A stretch of 64,000 bases of DNA from Bacteroidia bacterium (GTDB taxonomy: Bacteria > Bacteroidota > Bacteroidia > Flavobacteriales_D > Cryomorphaceae), in the NCBI GenBank assembly GCA_030427905.1, contig JAUICL010000001.1, forward strand, positions 1,051,628 through 1,115,627, in the 5' to 3' direction. Of this stretch, positions 51,820 to 61,480 are shown piece by piece. The position numbers and the translations under genes were made by a program. Under the pieces are notes generated by a model, which worked only from the letters and a program-made list of their open reading frames with translations, was not told the DNA's origin and ran no database searches. Numbering within the stretch: position 1 is the first letter of the stretch; each line of letters begins with the position of its first letter.

Positions 51820-52560
51820 CTATCCTTCAAAAGTAAGTGTCAGCAAAAACGTGCGGCTACGCATGGAGTCAATGGGGTTCGAAAACTGGGTGTCTTCTGG
51901 AACGAGCAAGTTGCGGACGCCGGTGGCCATTTTGAATTCGATTCCGAACTTGAAATAGGGCAGGAAGAAATCAAATCCCCCGCCGAACTCAACTGAGAAG
52001 TCATTCCGTTCGGTTTTTACCAAAATCTCGTCTGCTATTTCGTTTTTCACGTCTTTCTCCGATTGCATGTCTATGCGGTAGCGGCATCCAGCCACGGCGT
52101 AGGCTGCAAAATTGCCCAGACGATCGGTTCGAAACTTAAAGTTGATGGGGAAATCGATGTAGGTAGATTCAATCCGCTTTTCAAAAGTGACTGTAGAGTC
52201 GGCTTCTGGAAAAGGTCGAGACTCTCCCAAAAAGACGTATGTCAGCGCCCGATCTTCGAAACTCAGGGTAGGGATGAAGCGCACCGAAATATTCTTGTTG
52301 AGATTCAAGGACCCGATAATCCCCAGGTTGAATCCCGGCTGATTGTTTGTATTCACCGAAAGAAGTGAATCCTGATCTTCGAAAGAAGCTTTGCGATCGA
52401 TGATCATATCGGCGCTGTTGAATCCAAGCAAAAACCCGAAGTGGTATTTTTTCTTGTCGAAACTCCCCAGGTTTTTTGGCTTATAGCGCCCCTGACCGAA
52501 TGCAGACGCTGTGCTGCAAACGATTAATACGAGTAGAAATATGCGCTTGAAAAGTTCCAT
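51820..52560 (-). CDS. porT: PorT-family outer membrane protein of the type IX secretion system
   Basis: The protein has a signal peptide (LFKRIFLLVLIVCSTASAFG) and then an eight-stranded-type beta-barrel pattern of alternating residues (YHFGFLLGFNSADMIID; NISVRFIPTLSFEDRALTYV; FGGGFDFFLPYFKFGIEFKM; SRTFLLTLTFEG). Length and the position directly after ubiE match porT of Bacteroidota, which is required for T9SS export. The ATG at 52560 is preferred: an upstream frame to 52596 adds 12 unlikely residues. Four proteins in this window carry T9SS sorting domains and would be clients of the system PorT belongs to. Confidence 0.85.
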   Translation of the reverse strand: MELFKRIFLLVLIVCSTASAFGQGRYKPKNLGSFDKKKYHFGFLLGFNSADMIIDRKASFEDQDSLLSVNTNNQPGFNLGIIGSLNLNKNISVRFIPTLSFEDRALTYVFLGESRPFPEADSTVTFEKRIESTYIDFPINFKFRTDRLGNFAAYAVAGCRYRIDMQSEKDVKNEIADEILVKTERNDFSVEFGGGFDFFLPYFKFGIEFKMATGVRNLLVPEDTQFSNPIDSMRSRTFLLTLTFEG

Positions 52561-52596
52561 TTTCTGTGACGCTCTATGAACGCAATATACCACCAA

Positions 52597-53325
52597 TTAT
52601 TTTCGTCCGGTATAGATCGAAGCGATTCCGCCGGTAAGTGCACGGTCCTTGACTTCCGTGTAGCCTAGGCTTCCCATGATCTCGTTAAAGGCTTTTCCTT
52701 CGGGGAATGCCATCACCGAATCGGGCAGATAGGTGTAGGCCGAATTGTCTTTCGATACGACCTTTCCGATAACTGGGAGAATAGCTTTGAAATAGAAAAA
52801 ATAGAGCTGCTTGAGTGGGAACTTTCTGGGTTTGGAAAATTCCAAGACTACCAGTTTGCCTTCCGGCTTCAAGACCCGGTAGATTTCAGAAAGCCCTTTT
52901 TTCAAGTTCTGAAAATTTCGAGCTCCGAAACTCACAGTTACTGCATCGAAGGTGTTGTCATCGAAAGGAAGAGCTTCAGAATCACCGTGCAAGAACTCCA
53001 TTTTGGACTCCATGCTTCGAGCTTTGATTTTCTCACGCCCCACCTTGAGCATACCTTCAGAAATGTCAATTCCCGTCAACTTGTCTGGATTGAGCTTCAT
53101 GGCTTCAAAAGCGAAATCGCCCGTACCCGTGGCCACATCCAAGATCTGTTTGGGCTCCAGTTCGGCCAATTCTTTGATGGCCTTTTTCCGCCACCGCTTA
53201 TCTATTCCCGCCGAAAGAAAGTGATTGAGAAAATCGTACTTGGCCGCGATGTTGTCAAACATCTCAGCAACTTGCTCCTTCTTGGAAGCTTCCGACTCGT
53301 AGGGGGTAACCGTATCGTGTTTCAT
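52597..53325 (-). CDS. ubiE: Demethylmenaquinone methyltransferase UbiE/MenG
   Basis: This enzyme C-methylates demethylmenaquinone with S-adenosylmethionine, the last step of menaquinone synthesis. The UbiE signatures are clear: VAEMFDNIAAKYDFLNHFLS, the SAM motif LDVATGTGDFAFEA, DISEGMLKVGREK, AVTVSFGARNFQNLKKGLSE, YTYLPDSVMAFPEG and the C-terminal LTGGIASIYTGRK. The 242-residue length is normal. It lies 21 bp downstream of the heptose kinase gene and 36 bp upstream of porT. Confidence 0.94.
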   Translation of the reverse strand: MKHDTVTPYESEASKKEQVAEMFDNIAAKYDFLNHFLSAGIDKRWRKKAIKELAELEPKQILDVATGTGDFAFEAMKLNPDKLTGIDISEGMLKVGREKIKARSMESKMEFLHGDSEALPFDDNTFDAVTVSFGARNFQNLKKGLSEIYRVLKPEGKLVVLEFSKPRKFPLKQLYFFYFKAILPVIGKVVSKDNSAYTYLPDSVMAFPEGKAFNEIMGSLGYTEVKDRALTGGIASIYTGRK

Positions 53326-53346
53326 GCGCTTTAGACGCTTTCTTTT

Positions 53347-54342
53347 TTAAGCGAGGTGCTTGATAGCTTCCTCGAGTAATTGTTGTTTGTCGATGGGAAC
53401 GACTCCCACCTTTTCGCAGACCAGACCACCGCTTAGGTTGGCCAGGCTTGCTATCGTTTCGATGTCTAGACCGAGCGCCAATCCGATTGAAGCAACGCTG
53501 ATGACTGTATCGCCGGCTCCCGAAACATCAGAGATGTTGCGGATGTGTGCCGGAATTCGCGTAGAAACGCCCCTTCCTTGCACAAATACGCCGAGTTCGC
53601 TCAAGGTGATCAACGAAATTTCATTTCCAATGCGATCTTCAAGTTCATTCACTGCAGACTTCAAGGTCTCCAAATCGCTTTTGTCGATATCCACCTTCAG
53701 GCCTTCAGTGAGCTCCTTCAAGTTTGGCTTGTATAGCGTAACACCTTGGTAGGCAAAAAAGTTGTCTTTTTTGGGATCAACTGTGGTGGGGATGTCGTGC
53801 TCCTTCGCCATTTCGATTACTCCTGTAATCACATTGGGTGTAAGCACTCCTTTGTTGTAATCTTCGAAAAGAATCACGTTGGGCGCCTGGGTTTCGATCA
53901 GGCTTTTCACCCGGCTCAAAAACTCAGTTTCTTCGCGCTCATTTAGCGGAGCAAGCGATTCTTCATCCACCCGCACAATGTGCTGATCTTGGCTAATCAC
54001 TCTCGTTTTGACCGTAGTTGGTCGGTCGGCACTGTGCACCACTCCAGCCGAAGACATGCCGCCTTCTTCCATAAGCTGGGTCATGATTTCGCCAGAAGAA
54101 TCACGGCCGGCTACGGCGCAGATCAAGGGCTTGGCTCCAAGCGACGCTACGTTGAGCGCCACGTTGGCAGCACCTCCCAGGCGATTTTCTTTTTTCGTAA
54201 CCCGAACAATGGGAACGGGGGCTTCAGGTGAAATACGATCTACTTTTCCCCAGAGGTATGAGTCGACCATGACATCGCCGATCACCATTACCGTTAGATC
54301 ATCAAACTTGTCGAAGGCTTCCCTTAGGCTCGCTGCATCCAT
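53347..54342 (-). CDS. rfaE1: D-glycero-beta-D-manno-heptose-7-phosphate kinase (RfaE1/HldA, PfkB family)
   Basis: A PfkB-type sugar kinase close to the kinase half of HldE: VMVIGDVMVDSYLWGKVDRI, SPEAPVPIVRV, RLGGAANVALNVASLGA and the catalytic DVSGAGDTVISV. It would phosphorylate heptose 7-phosphate at position 1 for LPS core heptose. At 331 residues it lacks the nucleotidyltransferase half, so the adenylyltransferase must be separate. An alternative is a related sugar kinase, since heptose-containing LPS is not universal in Bacteroidota. It starts one base after the aminotransferase stop, indicating co-transcription. Confidence 0.85.
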   Translation of the reverse strand: MDAASLREAFDKFDDLTVMVIGDVMVDSYLWGKVDRISPEAPVPIVRVTKKENRLGGAANVALNVASLGAKPLICAVAGRDSSGEIMTQLMEEGGMSSAGVVHSADRPTTVKTRVISQDQHIVRVDEESLAPLNEREETEFLSRVKSLIETQAPNVILFEDYNKGVLTPNVITGVIEMAKEHDIPTTVDPKKDNFFAYQGVTLYKPNLKELTEGLKVDIDKSDLETLKSAVNELEDRIGNEISLITLSELGVFVQGRGVSTRIPAHIRNISDVSGAGDTVISVASIGLALGLDIETIASLANLSGGLVCEKVGVVPIDKQQLLEEAIKHLA

Positions 54343-54343
54343 T

Positions 54344-55549
54344 TTAGCTCAATTTAGAAATGGCGTTTAGAATGCGTTCGGTGGCTTTCTCCAAATCGCT
54401 CATCGAAGCGGCGTAAGAAATACGGAGACAATCTGGTGAACCAAAAGCTGCACCACTCACCGTGGCTACGTGCCCTTCCGTAAGGATGTATTCGGCCAGA
54501 TCGTCGCTATTGGCGATCACGGTATCTTGAAATTTCTTACCAAAAAGGCTCGAAATCTTCGGGAACATATAAAAAGCTCCTTCCGGCTCGTTCACTTCAA
54601 AACCGGGAATTGCTTCAAGCGCTGTTTTCATAAACCCACGTCTCTTTTCAAACTGGGCTTTCATATCGTCGGTAACCGATGGAGAAGCTTCAACAGCGGC
54701 TTTGGCGGCGCGCTGCGAGATTCCCGATGCTCCTGATGTAAATTGGCCTTGGAGTTTGCTACAGGCATTGGCGAGCCAAAGTGGCGCTCCCATATACCCG
54801 ATTCTCCACCCAGTCATTGCAAATGCTTTTGAAACTCCGTTCACTGTGGCTACGCGATCTTTTATCTTTTCAATAGACCCGAGGCTACAATGTGCGGTGG
54901 TGTAGTTGATGTGCTCATAAATCTCATCACTCACGATAGTCATCTGTGGATGGTCGACCATAACGTCGGCAAGGGCATTCAACTCAGCTTCGCTGTACAC
55001 CGATCCACTCGGGTTGCAAGGCGAGCTGAAGATCATAAGCTTGGTGCATTCGGTGATCGCATCGGCAAGCTGAGCCGGCGTTATTTTGTAATCGGCGGCG
55101 ATGTCTGTAGAGATAACCACCGGCGTAGCGCCTGCCATTTTCACCATTTCGATGTACGACACCCAGTACGGTGCAGGCAAGATTACTTCATCGCCTTCGC
55201 TCACCGTAGCCAAAACGATGTTTACGATAGACTGTTTTGCTCCAGTCGAAACCACGATTTGGTCAGGAGTGAATTCCAAGCCATTATCTCGTTTGAATTT
55301 CTTGCAAATCGACTCGCGAAAATCCTGGTAGCCCGGCACGGGCATGTAGTGGGTGAAATTCTGATCGATCCCTTCTTTGGCCGCGCCTTTTATAAAGTCG
55401 GGCGTTTCGAAATCGGGTTCACCCAGGCTTAGGTTTACCACGTCGATACCCTTAGCCTGAAGCTCGCGGCTTTTCCTGGTCATGGCCAGTGTAGCCGATT
55501 CGCTTAAGCGATTGAGGAAAGCCGAAACTTGATTGTTTTCTTGAGTCAT
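54344..55549 (-). CDS. PLP-dependent class I aminotransferase (aspartate aminotransferase-like)
   Basis: The fold type I landmarks are present: LSLGEPDFETPDFI (substrate-binding), STGAKQSIVNIVLA, ILPAPYWVSYIEMVKMAG, IFSSPCNPSGSVYSEAEL, IVSDEIYEHINY with the PLP-binding Asp, and VNGVSKAFAMTGWRIGY with the Schiff-base Lys. The C-terminal Arg that binds the substrate carboxylate is in CLRISYAAS. This pattern is that of the Thermus-type aspartate/prephenate aminotransferases. It is cytosolic and 401 residues, as expected. It is one base from rfaE1 and 27 bp after a second aminotransferase. Confidence 0.9.
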   Translation of the reverse strand: MTQENNQVSAFLNRLSESATLAMTRKSRELQAKGIDVVNLSLGEPDFETPDFIKGAAKEGIDQNFTHYMPVPGYQDFRESICKKFKRDNGLEFTPDQIVVSTGAKQSIVNIVLATVSEGDEVILPAPYWVSYIEMVKMAGATPVVISTDIAADYKITPAQLADAITECTKLMIFSSPCNPSGSVYSEAELNALADVMVDHPQMTIVSDEIYEHINYTTAHCSLGSIEKIKDRVATVNGVSKAFAMTGWRIGYMGAPLWLANACSKLQGQFTSGASGISQRAAKAAVEASPSVTDDMKAQFEKRRGFMKTALEAIPGFEVNEPEGAFYMFPKISSLFGKKFQDTVIANSDDLAEYILTEGHVATVSGAAFGSPDCLRISYAASMSDLEKATERILNAISKLS

Positions 55550-55576
55550 GAGAGCGAAGTTATGATTTATGGCCGA

Positions 55577-56776
55577 TCAGTTCGTGTGGCCAGGGTATTC
55601 GGTTAAAGCTTGTTTGATAATGGCCAGCGCGCGTTTAAGATCTTCTTTCTCCAAAACGTAGGCGATACGCACTTCCTGAGCGCCCAATCCTTCGGTAATG
55701 TAGAAACCGCTACCCGGAGCCAACATCACCGTTTCGTTGTTCAAACGGAATGACTCGAGTAGCCACTGACAAAACTTATCAGAGCTATCGATCGGCAGCT
55801 TGGCCATGGCGTAGAATGCTCCCTTTGGTTTTGGGCAAAGCACCCCGTCAATTTCATTCAAGCCATCGACCATGAAATTTCTTCTTTCCACGTATTCTTC
55901 GATCACATCGGTGAAGTAAGACTGTGGGGTTTCGAGGGCGGCTTCTGAAGCAATCTGCCCGAACGTAGGTGGGCTCAAACGCGCTTGTGCGAATTTCATC
56001 GCCGAGTTGTGCACATCCGTGTTTCGCGTGATCATCGCACCGATTCGCGCGCCACACATCGAGTACCGCTTCGATACCGAATCAACCAAGATCACATTTT
56101 GGTCGATTCCATCCAAGTTGTAGGCGCTGAATGGGTGGTTTCCGTCGTAACAGAATTCTCGATACACTTCGTCGGCAATTAAGAAGAGATCGTGCTTCTT
56201 GACAAGGGCGCTGATCTTCTCCAGCTCTTCGCGTGAGTACAGGTATCCCGTAGGGTTACCCGGATTGCAAAGAACGATCCCTTTGGTTTTTTCATTGATC
56301 AAGGCTTCGAATGCTTCGGCTCCCGGAAGGCTAAATCCTTCTTCGATTTTAGTGGTGATCGGCACCACTTTGATCCCCGCCATGGTGGCAAAACCGCTGT
56401 AGTTGGCGTAGTACGGCTCAGGAATAATCACTTCTTCACCCGGATCAAAACAGGTCATCATCGCGAAGGTCAGCGCTTCAGAACCGCCAGTAGTTATCAT
56501 GATATCGCTTGTGCTCACCGGAATTCCGTGACCCTGGTAGTATTCGGCCAGTTTTTGGCGGTAGCCTTCAAATCCTTCCGAATTGGAGTATTCGATCACC
56601 TTTCGGTCGATGTGTTTCATCCGTTCAATTACCACGTCGGGTGTCTTGATATCGGGCTGACCGATGTTCAGGTGGAGTATATTGACCCCATCTGCTTTGG
56701 CTTTCATGGCGTATGGCATGAGCTTACGGATGGGAGAAGCGGGCATGGCCGCAGCTTTTTGAGATAACTTGGGCAT
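55577..56776 (-). CDS. PLP-dependent class I aminotransferase, second paralogue
   Basis: This 399-residue enzyme belongs to the same class but is clearly distinct from its neighbour: LHLNIGQPDIKTPDVVIERM, TTGGSEALTFAMMTCFDPGE, IVLCNPGNPTGYLYSREEL, LIADEVYREFCYDG and VSKRYSMCGARIGAM with the PLP Lys. The substrate is unknown. It is the first gene of a minus-strand run reaching to porT (aminotransferase, aminotransferase, rfaE1, ubiE, porT) with gaps of 1-36 bp. The start at 56776 follows the terminator of the DUF1573 gene, so the run's promoter probably lies in 56777-56820. Confidence 0.9.
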   Translation of the reverse strand: MPKLSQKAAAMPASPIRKLMPYAMKAKADGVNILHLNIGQPDIKTPDVVIERMKHIDRKVIEYSNSEGFEGYRQKLAEYYQGHGIPVSTSDIMITTGGSEALTFAMMTCFDPGEEVIIPEPYYANYSGFATMAGIKVVPITTKIEEGFSLPGAEAFEALINEKTKGIVLCNPGNPTGYLYSREELEKISALVKKHDLFLIADEVYREFCYDGNHPFSAYNLDGIDQNVILVDSVSKRYSMCGARIGAMITRNTDVHNSAMKFAQARLSPPTFGQIASEAALETPQSYFTDVIEEYVERRNFMVDGLNEIDGVLCPKPKGAFYAMAKLPIDSSDKFCQWLLESFRLNNETVMLAPGSGFYITEGLGAQEVRIAYVLEKEDLKRALAIIKQALTEYPGHTN

Positions 56777-56820
56777 TCTAAAAAACTTTTGAGCCGCAAA
56801 AATCCGAAAAAAATGGATAT

Positions 56821-56886
56821 AAAAAAGCCGCCACGACCGCGTGCCGCTATAGCTTTAGCGGTGGCGCAAATCGAGGCGGCTTTTTA
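56821..56886 (-). terminator. Terminator of DUF1573 gene
   Basis: AAAAAGCCGCC and GGCGGCTTTTT form the outer stem, with an inner CCGCTA/TAGCGG hairpin. A T-tract follows in the minus direction. It separates the DUF1573 gene from the aminotransferase run. Confidence 0.85.
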
Positions 56887-56899
56887 TTTTTCTACGTGA

Positions 56900-57358
56900 T
56901 TATTGCTTTACAGGAGCTCCTGGAGTCATCTTCACAGGTGCATCTTCTTTGTTTGAAGAAGCCAATACATTTCCTTTGATTCGAACCACTTTAGTCTCGC
57001 TACCAGTAGCGTTAGACGTGATGGTAACCGACTTGTTGATTGGTCCTACACGCTTGGTGTCGTAGCGCACTGTCATTACAGCGCTGGTACCAGGCATGAT
57101 TGGCTCTTTTGGCCACTCAGGTACTGTACATCCACAAGATCCTTTCGCTCTTGAAATAATCAATGGCTCAGAACCTGTGTTTGTAATTTCAAATTCACAA
57201 GTACCGTTGGCGCCTTGTTTGATTGTTCCGTAATCGTGTACGTCTTTGTCAATCGAAATCGCTGGGCCACCAGTTAGGGGTGTTCCTTCCGATTGTTGTG
57301 CAAATGATGTAGATGCAGCAAAAACGAGCATCACAAATGAGAGAAAAAGATTTTTCAT
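56900..57358 (-). CDS. DUF1573 exported protein
   Basis: A signal peptide (KNLFLSFVMLVFAASTSFAQ) precedes a DUF1573 immunoglobulin-like domain. Its hallmark sequence is present: DVHDYGTIKQGANGTCEFEI, NTGSEPLIISRAKGSCGCTV with the SCGC motif, PGTSAVMTVRYDTKRVGPIN and VVRIKGNV. The family is abundant in Bacteroidota envelopes and of unknown function. The ATG at 57358 gives the normal signal peptide; an upstream TTG adds three residues. A strong terminator follows the gene. Confidence 0.9.
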   Translation of the reverse strand: MKNLFLSFVMLVFAASTSFAQQSEGTPLTGGPAISIDKDVHDYGTIKQGANGTCEFEITNTGSEPLIISRAKGSCGCTVPEWPKEPIMPGTSAVMTVRYDTKRVGPINKSVTITSNATGSETKVVRIKGNVLASSNKEDAPVKMTPGAPVKQ

Positions 57359-57501
57359 AGTGTTCAATTTTTTGTCGAAGGTAAAAGTAGAACGTTTGTG
57401 CGGGGAGATGGTTTCGTTAACAAAAGTTTAACAGGGAGAAAATCATCACTAGAGCAAGTTCTGACGAAATTGTATCATTGTCTCCTACATTTAGATGAGA
57501 T

Positions 57502-58530
57502 ATGAAGATAGGACTTTCAATACTTGCCATTTGTCTATTGGTATGCACACAAATTTGGGCAAAAGATAAATTTAATTTTAGCGGAGAATTCGAGAAGCGA
57601 ACCCTAGTCTGGATCCCGTTTATTGCTGATGAAAAAGTAGTCGAGAAGTTAGAATCAAAAGGAGGAAAAGCGGCCGTGGAAGCATTCTACGAAGAAATGA
57701 ATCACGTGAACACGATGGTCGCCGAATCTTTCACCAAGCATTGGGATAAAACTCCGTTTCAGGTCATGTCGAATGCTGACTTCAACAATTTGTCCGATTA
57801 TAAAAAGGAAAAATATGTGGCCATGCGGGGCTCTCATGGGCAATTGCATAAAATCAGTTTTATCTTCTTTGATTTTGAGCAGACCTATTTCAATAAGTAT
57901 AGAAATGTTAAAACTGCCAATGAGGTGTATAAGGTCTCGGATGATACCGGCCTAATTCAGGAAGGAGATATCATTTATTTAATCCAAAAAATCAAGGTGA
58001 AAATGGGTTGGAGAAATGAATATGATAGAGAGTCTTTGAGTGCGTTTTTAGATTCGAAAACACTGCTTTTGCCTGAATCTGACAAATACTCAAAGGAGGA
58101 TCTAGAAAAAGTATATCCTCATCCATATAAGTTTATCTCTGATGTTAAAGAAATCATTGACGCGAAGAACAGTCTGGACGATCGATATTTGTATATCAAG
58201 TTAGAATTCGTTGATGATAAGCCAAACAGCATGGATTATATCACAGATGATTTGCCAAACTTTATGCTCATCGATGCGGAAACGGGAAATGCGATTTCAC
58301 GAAGTAGAATGTCTGGTGTGACGGGTATAAACTATAAAACTAGCGGAAGAGAATATGTGGAACTCACTGTTCCAAATGCTTTGGGAAGATATTCTACAAC
58401 ACTTCGCAGTCAAGAAGAAGTCGTAGTTCATATGGTCAGATTTAAAGCCAGTTTAACCAAGGCTGTAATAAAAGTGTTGGTAAATCCCAAGGTCCAACAA
58501 AGAGCCTATAAGAACCTCACCCCAAACTAG
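57502..58530 (+). CDS. Exported protein of unknown function
   Basis: A signal peptide (KIGLSILAICLLVCTQIWAK) is followed by about 320 mostly soluble residues with no recognised motif. A basic region (LIQKIKVKMGWRNEYDRESL) and a C-terminal KVLVNPKVQQRAYKNLTPN are present. There is no sorting domain and no lipobox (LLVCT is followed by Thr), so a periplasmic protein is most likely. It is isolated: the DUF1573 gene is divergent and the next gene is 229 bp away. I recognise no family. Confidence 0.75.
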   Translation: MKIGLSILAICLLVCTQIWAKDKFNFSGEFEKRTLVWIPFIADEKVVEKLESKGGKAAVEAFYEEMNHVNTMVAESFTKHWDKTPFQVMSNADFNNLSDYKKEKYVAMRGSHGQLHKISFIFFDFEQTYFNKYRNVKTANEVYKVSDDTGLIQEGDIIYLIQKIKVKMGWRNEYDRESLSAFLDSKTLLLPESDKYSKEDLEKVYPHPYKFISDVKEIIDAKNSLDDRYLYIKLEFVDDKPNSMDYITDDLPNFMLIDAETGNAISRSRMSGVTGINYKTSGREYVELTVPNALGRYSTTLRSQEEVVVHMVRFKASLTKAVIKVLVNPKVQQRAYKNLTPN

Positions 58531-58759
58531 CACATTAGCTGACTTGATCAGTATTCCCATATTTTAATGGCTCCATTCGAAATATTGGAGTTTTCTTGAC
58601 GAAGAGTTTTGTTCGTCACACTTTTTATCCTTCTCCTTGAATTGCATATCTTGGTAGAAACAGAAATTGCGATGAAAAGAATAATCTCTGACTTTGGCGT
58701 CTTCCTACAGACATACGAGACCATAAAATCTGGTAAATTTATGGTTCAACATTAAGTCA

Positions 58760-60304
58760 ATGGCCACCAGAAATAAGAATATAAAGCGGAATGCGCTCAC
58801 ACTAGTGAGTGTGTTCTGCTTTTTTATTTCATGTGGGCAATTACCTACCTATACCGTTGATGAAGGGTTTAGTACGGGGGAATTATTTAGATCACATCAC
58901 GGTGTATTAGACTTTCATTTTCTAGATGATGGGCGTATCTTGGTTGTAGGGGGGGTTGATAATATTTTCGTCGATGGCGCTGTTCAGACAGCTTATGGAA
59001 TGATAAATGATAATGGAGGTTGGGATGGTGAATGGGGTGTGGAGTATGAAAATTCGGTAGGAGAAATAATTCCACAGAATGATGGCTATGTTTTTACGAC
59101 AGGTTACAGTGCTTTCAAAATCCTTTTAGATGGAACACCCTGGTCATACGAATACGGAGATTTTTGGTCTGATTACTTTATTGGGGGCACTAGTAACCCA
59201 TACAATGTTCAGCGTCTCTGGGATATACACCAGCAGGAAGATGGGAGTTTATTGATCGGCGGAGCCATTGCGACCGATACCCTGCAACCTGGGTTGCTGC
59301 GAGGTGTTTGTCGGCTTTTGGAAGATGGGAGCCATGACTCTGACTTCCCCGCTATCGATATCACACCCAATAATGGAGGTGGAATGGTTCGTCGTATTTT
59401 TCCATCCCCTGATGGATCCTGGTATATATCGGGCGGTTTTACGGCCATCAATGGGCATGAAACCAACCACGTCGCCAAGCTTACGCCCGATTTTCAAGTT
59501 GATACGGAATTTGTTTCACCCTTTGTGTATGCAGGGCCTGGTGTAGCTAATGAAGATATCTTTTTGGTTGATAGCCAAAGCAGGGTTTGGGTTAGTGGAT
59601 TTAAGATGCGCTTGCAGGAAAATCCCACAGATACCATTCAGATGATCCGCTTACTACCCAATGGGGCTGTAGATGATAGCTTTACATCGAGATTGCTCAA
59701 GAAGAATTACCCTGACGAATATCAGTTTAAATACACTGGTGCACTCAGTGCCCTTGAATTAGAATCGAATCCAGGAAACTATCTAATAATTGGAGGTTTT
59801 AGCCATTATGACGAAATACCTCAGGCATGTATCACGGTGGTGAATGACAGTGGAGAGATCCAGGACCATTTCTTCCAGGGGCAGGGAGCAACGGTAAATG
59901 ACTATAGCCCTTTTCAAAGCATTGAGATGCCTTCCATACAGACTGTGCATGAGTTTGACAACGGAGATTTACTTATTGGAGGAGCTTTTAGCTCCTTTAT
60001 GGGCGAAACGCAGTATAGTGTGGTACGGCTAAAGCTAGGCGTGTTGGATACGGAGAATCAGTCAGCACTCAGTAATAAAATTAAGCTGTGGCCTAATCCC
60101 GTTTCGGATTTCGTAAACATCTCTATCGATGGCTTAAATAGTGGAAATGTCAAGATTTTAAACTTAGCTGGTGCACTCTTGCAAAGTCACGAACTAAACG
60201 GTGAAAACCTAAGATTGGATACGAGTCGTTTGCCCAAGGGGCTTTATTTTGTTTCGGTAGAAACAAGGAAAGGCACAGTGGTTAAGAAAATGGTGGTTAA
60301 TTGA
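58760..60304 (+). CDS. T9SS sorting-domain protein with delta-60-like repeats
   Basis: The N-terminus (ALTLVSVFCFFISCGQ) is a signal sequence, possibly with a lipobox-like FISC. The body shows repeats in which LLIGGAIA, WYISGGFTAINGHET, VWVSGFKM, YLIIGGFSHYDEIPQACITV and DLLIGGAFSSF recur, as in delta-60/propeller proteins. The C-terminus is a type A sorting domain (IKLWPNPVSDFVNISIDGL to GLYFVSVETRKGTVVKKM). It should be exported to the cell surface by the type IX system. Function is unknown. It is followed after 43 bp by another sorting-domain protein. Confidence 0.82.
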   Translation: MATRNKNIKRNALTLVSVFCFFISCGQLPTYTVDEGFSTGELFRSHHGVLDFHFLDDGRILVVGGVDNIFVDGAVQTAYGMINDNGGWDGEWGVEYENSVGEIIPQNDGYVFTTGYSAFKILLDGTPWSYEYGDFWSDYFIGGTSNPYNVQRLWDIHQQEDGSLLIGGAIATDTLQPGLLRGVCRLLEDGSHDSDFPAIDITPNNGGGMVRRIFPSPDGSWYISGGFTAINGHETNHVAKLTPDFQVDTEFVSPFVYAGPGVANEDIFLVDSQSRVWVSGFKMRLQENPTDTIQMIRLLPNGAVDDSFTSRLLKKNYPDEYQFKYTGALSALELESNPGNYLIIGGFSHYDEIPQACITVVNDSGEIQDHFFQGQGATVNDYSPFQSIEMPSIQTVHEFDNGDLLIGGAFSSFMGETQYSVVRLKLGVLDTENQSALSNKIKLWPNPVSDFVNISIDGLNSGNVKILNLAGALLQSHELNGENLRLDTSRLPKGLYFVSVETRKGTVVKKMVVN

Positions 60305-60347
60305 AGATGGTTGTGACGGAGATGACAACCTATTAATATAGAAAACG

Positions 60348-61235
60348 ATGAAAAAACTTTTACTCTCACTTATTGCCATATCAGTCTATTTCTCCACTTC
60401 GGCGCAAGATTATATTCCCCTTTTACAGCCGGGAAATTTCTGGCAAGTAGGTAACTATGCAGGTACGGCTGAGTGTGACTTAGTCAGCGCCCATCGGCTA
60501 AATCTGAGTTCTGACACTTCTATAAACGGCATAGTTTATAAGAGATTTACCAGACAGAATATTTATCCTGTAAACGACGGTCCATTTTGTTGGCCGTTTG
60601 CTACTTCTCCGGAGGTCTTTGAAACGGACATCTTCCTTCGAGAAGATGTGATTGAAAAGAAGGTCTATCAACTCTTGGGGGAGGAAGAGATTCTACTTTA
60701 TGACTTTTCACTGGAGATCGGTGATATGGTTGATGTAATGTTTTTTGGGGAAGTGGATTCGGAGTCAGTTGTAAGTGACGTCTATTACCAAGAGTATTTC
60801 GGAATGGAGAGACGAGTTATTGAAATTGCTGGACCGCCGTTCATATTCATTGAAGGAGTTGGTAGCTTGAATGGGATTGTGACTCCATTCCATCAATTTA
60901 TTGGGTCAGGTTCTGAGTTAATGTGTTTCGATAACTACATCAACCCCGTGCCAGACCAGTTCTGCGTACCAATCGCTACATCTACAAAGGATATCGAAAA
61001 CGTCGTTGCATTTGAGCTTTTTCCAAACCCGAGTTCATCCATCGTTTACATCACTTTTGATTCTCCAACCCGAGCAGAACTACGCGTATTGAATCTGAAT
61101 GGACAGGAAGTTTTTGCGCAGCCCTTAGATAGCGAGAAAACCCAACTTGATCTAAGCGACTTACCCAAGGGGCTTTACGTGGTTTCCATTCTTTCGGAAG
61201 AAGGAGTGGGCGTCAAAAAGCTGGTGGTGGAGTGA
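60348..61235 (+). CDS. Small T9SS sorting-domain protein
   Basis: The protein has a signal peptide (KKLLLSLIAISVYFSTSAQ), about 200 residues of unrecognised sequence (DYIPLLQPGNFWQVGNYAGT at its start, a pattern common in Bacteroidota secreted proteins of unknown role) and a C-terminal type A sorting domain (FELFPNPSSSIVYITF to GLYVVSILSEEGVGVKKL). Two Cys residues near DQFCVPI and ECDLVS could pair outside the cell. It sits just downstream of a longer cargo protein on the same strand and may be co-transcribed. Confidence 0.8.
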   Translation: MKKLLLSLIAISVYFSTSAQDYIPLLQPGNFWQVGNYAGTAECDLVSAHRLNLSSDTSINGIVYKRFTRQNIYPVNDGPFCWPFATSPEVFETDIFLREDVIEKKVYQLLGEEEILLYDFSLEIGDMVDVMFFGEVDSESVVSDVYYQEYFGMERRVIEIAGPPFIFIEGVGSLNGIVTPFHQFIGSGSELMCFDNYINPVPDQFCVPIATSTKDIENVVAFELFPNPSSSIVYITFDSPTRAELRVLNLNGQEVFAQPLDSEKTQLDLSDLPKGLYVVSILSEEGVGVKKLVVE

Positions 61236-61369
61236 TCTCATTTAAAGTATCTCTAAAACTCACTACTAACGACCAACTACTCTAGACTACCATCTCAGTA
61301 ACTCCACCCATTTTCCTAACCAGTCGTTCAGGATAATAAACTCAAAGATTGGCACAAGCTTGTAAAATG

Positions 61370-61398
61370 AAAAAATCCGGGACAATGCCCCGGACTTT
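61370..61398 (-). terminator. Terminator of the FG-GAP/T9SS gene
   Basis: ATCCGGG and CCCGGAC-type arms form a GC-rich stem (AAATCCGGG with CCCGGACTTT). It is followed in the minus direction by TTTTTTC. It lies about 80 bp downstream of the gene's stop. Confidence 0.75.
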
Positions 61399-61480
61399 CG
61401 AATTCTCCAGTCTTGATGCTTACATGTTAAGTTGCGTAAATCTGCCCAACCAAGGCAGATGTCTAAAAATTAACTCGAGC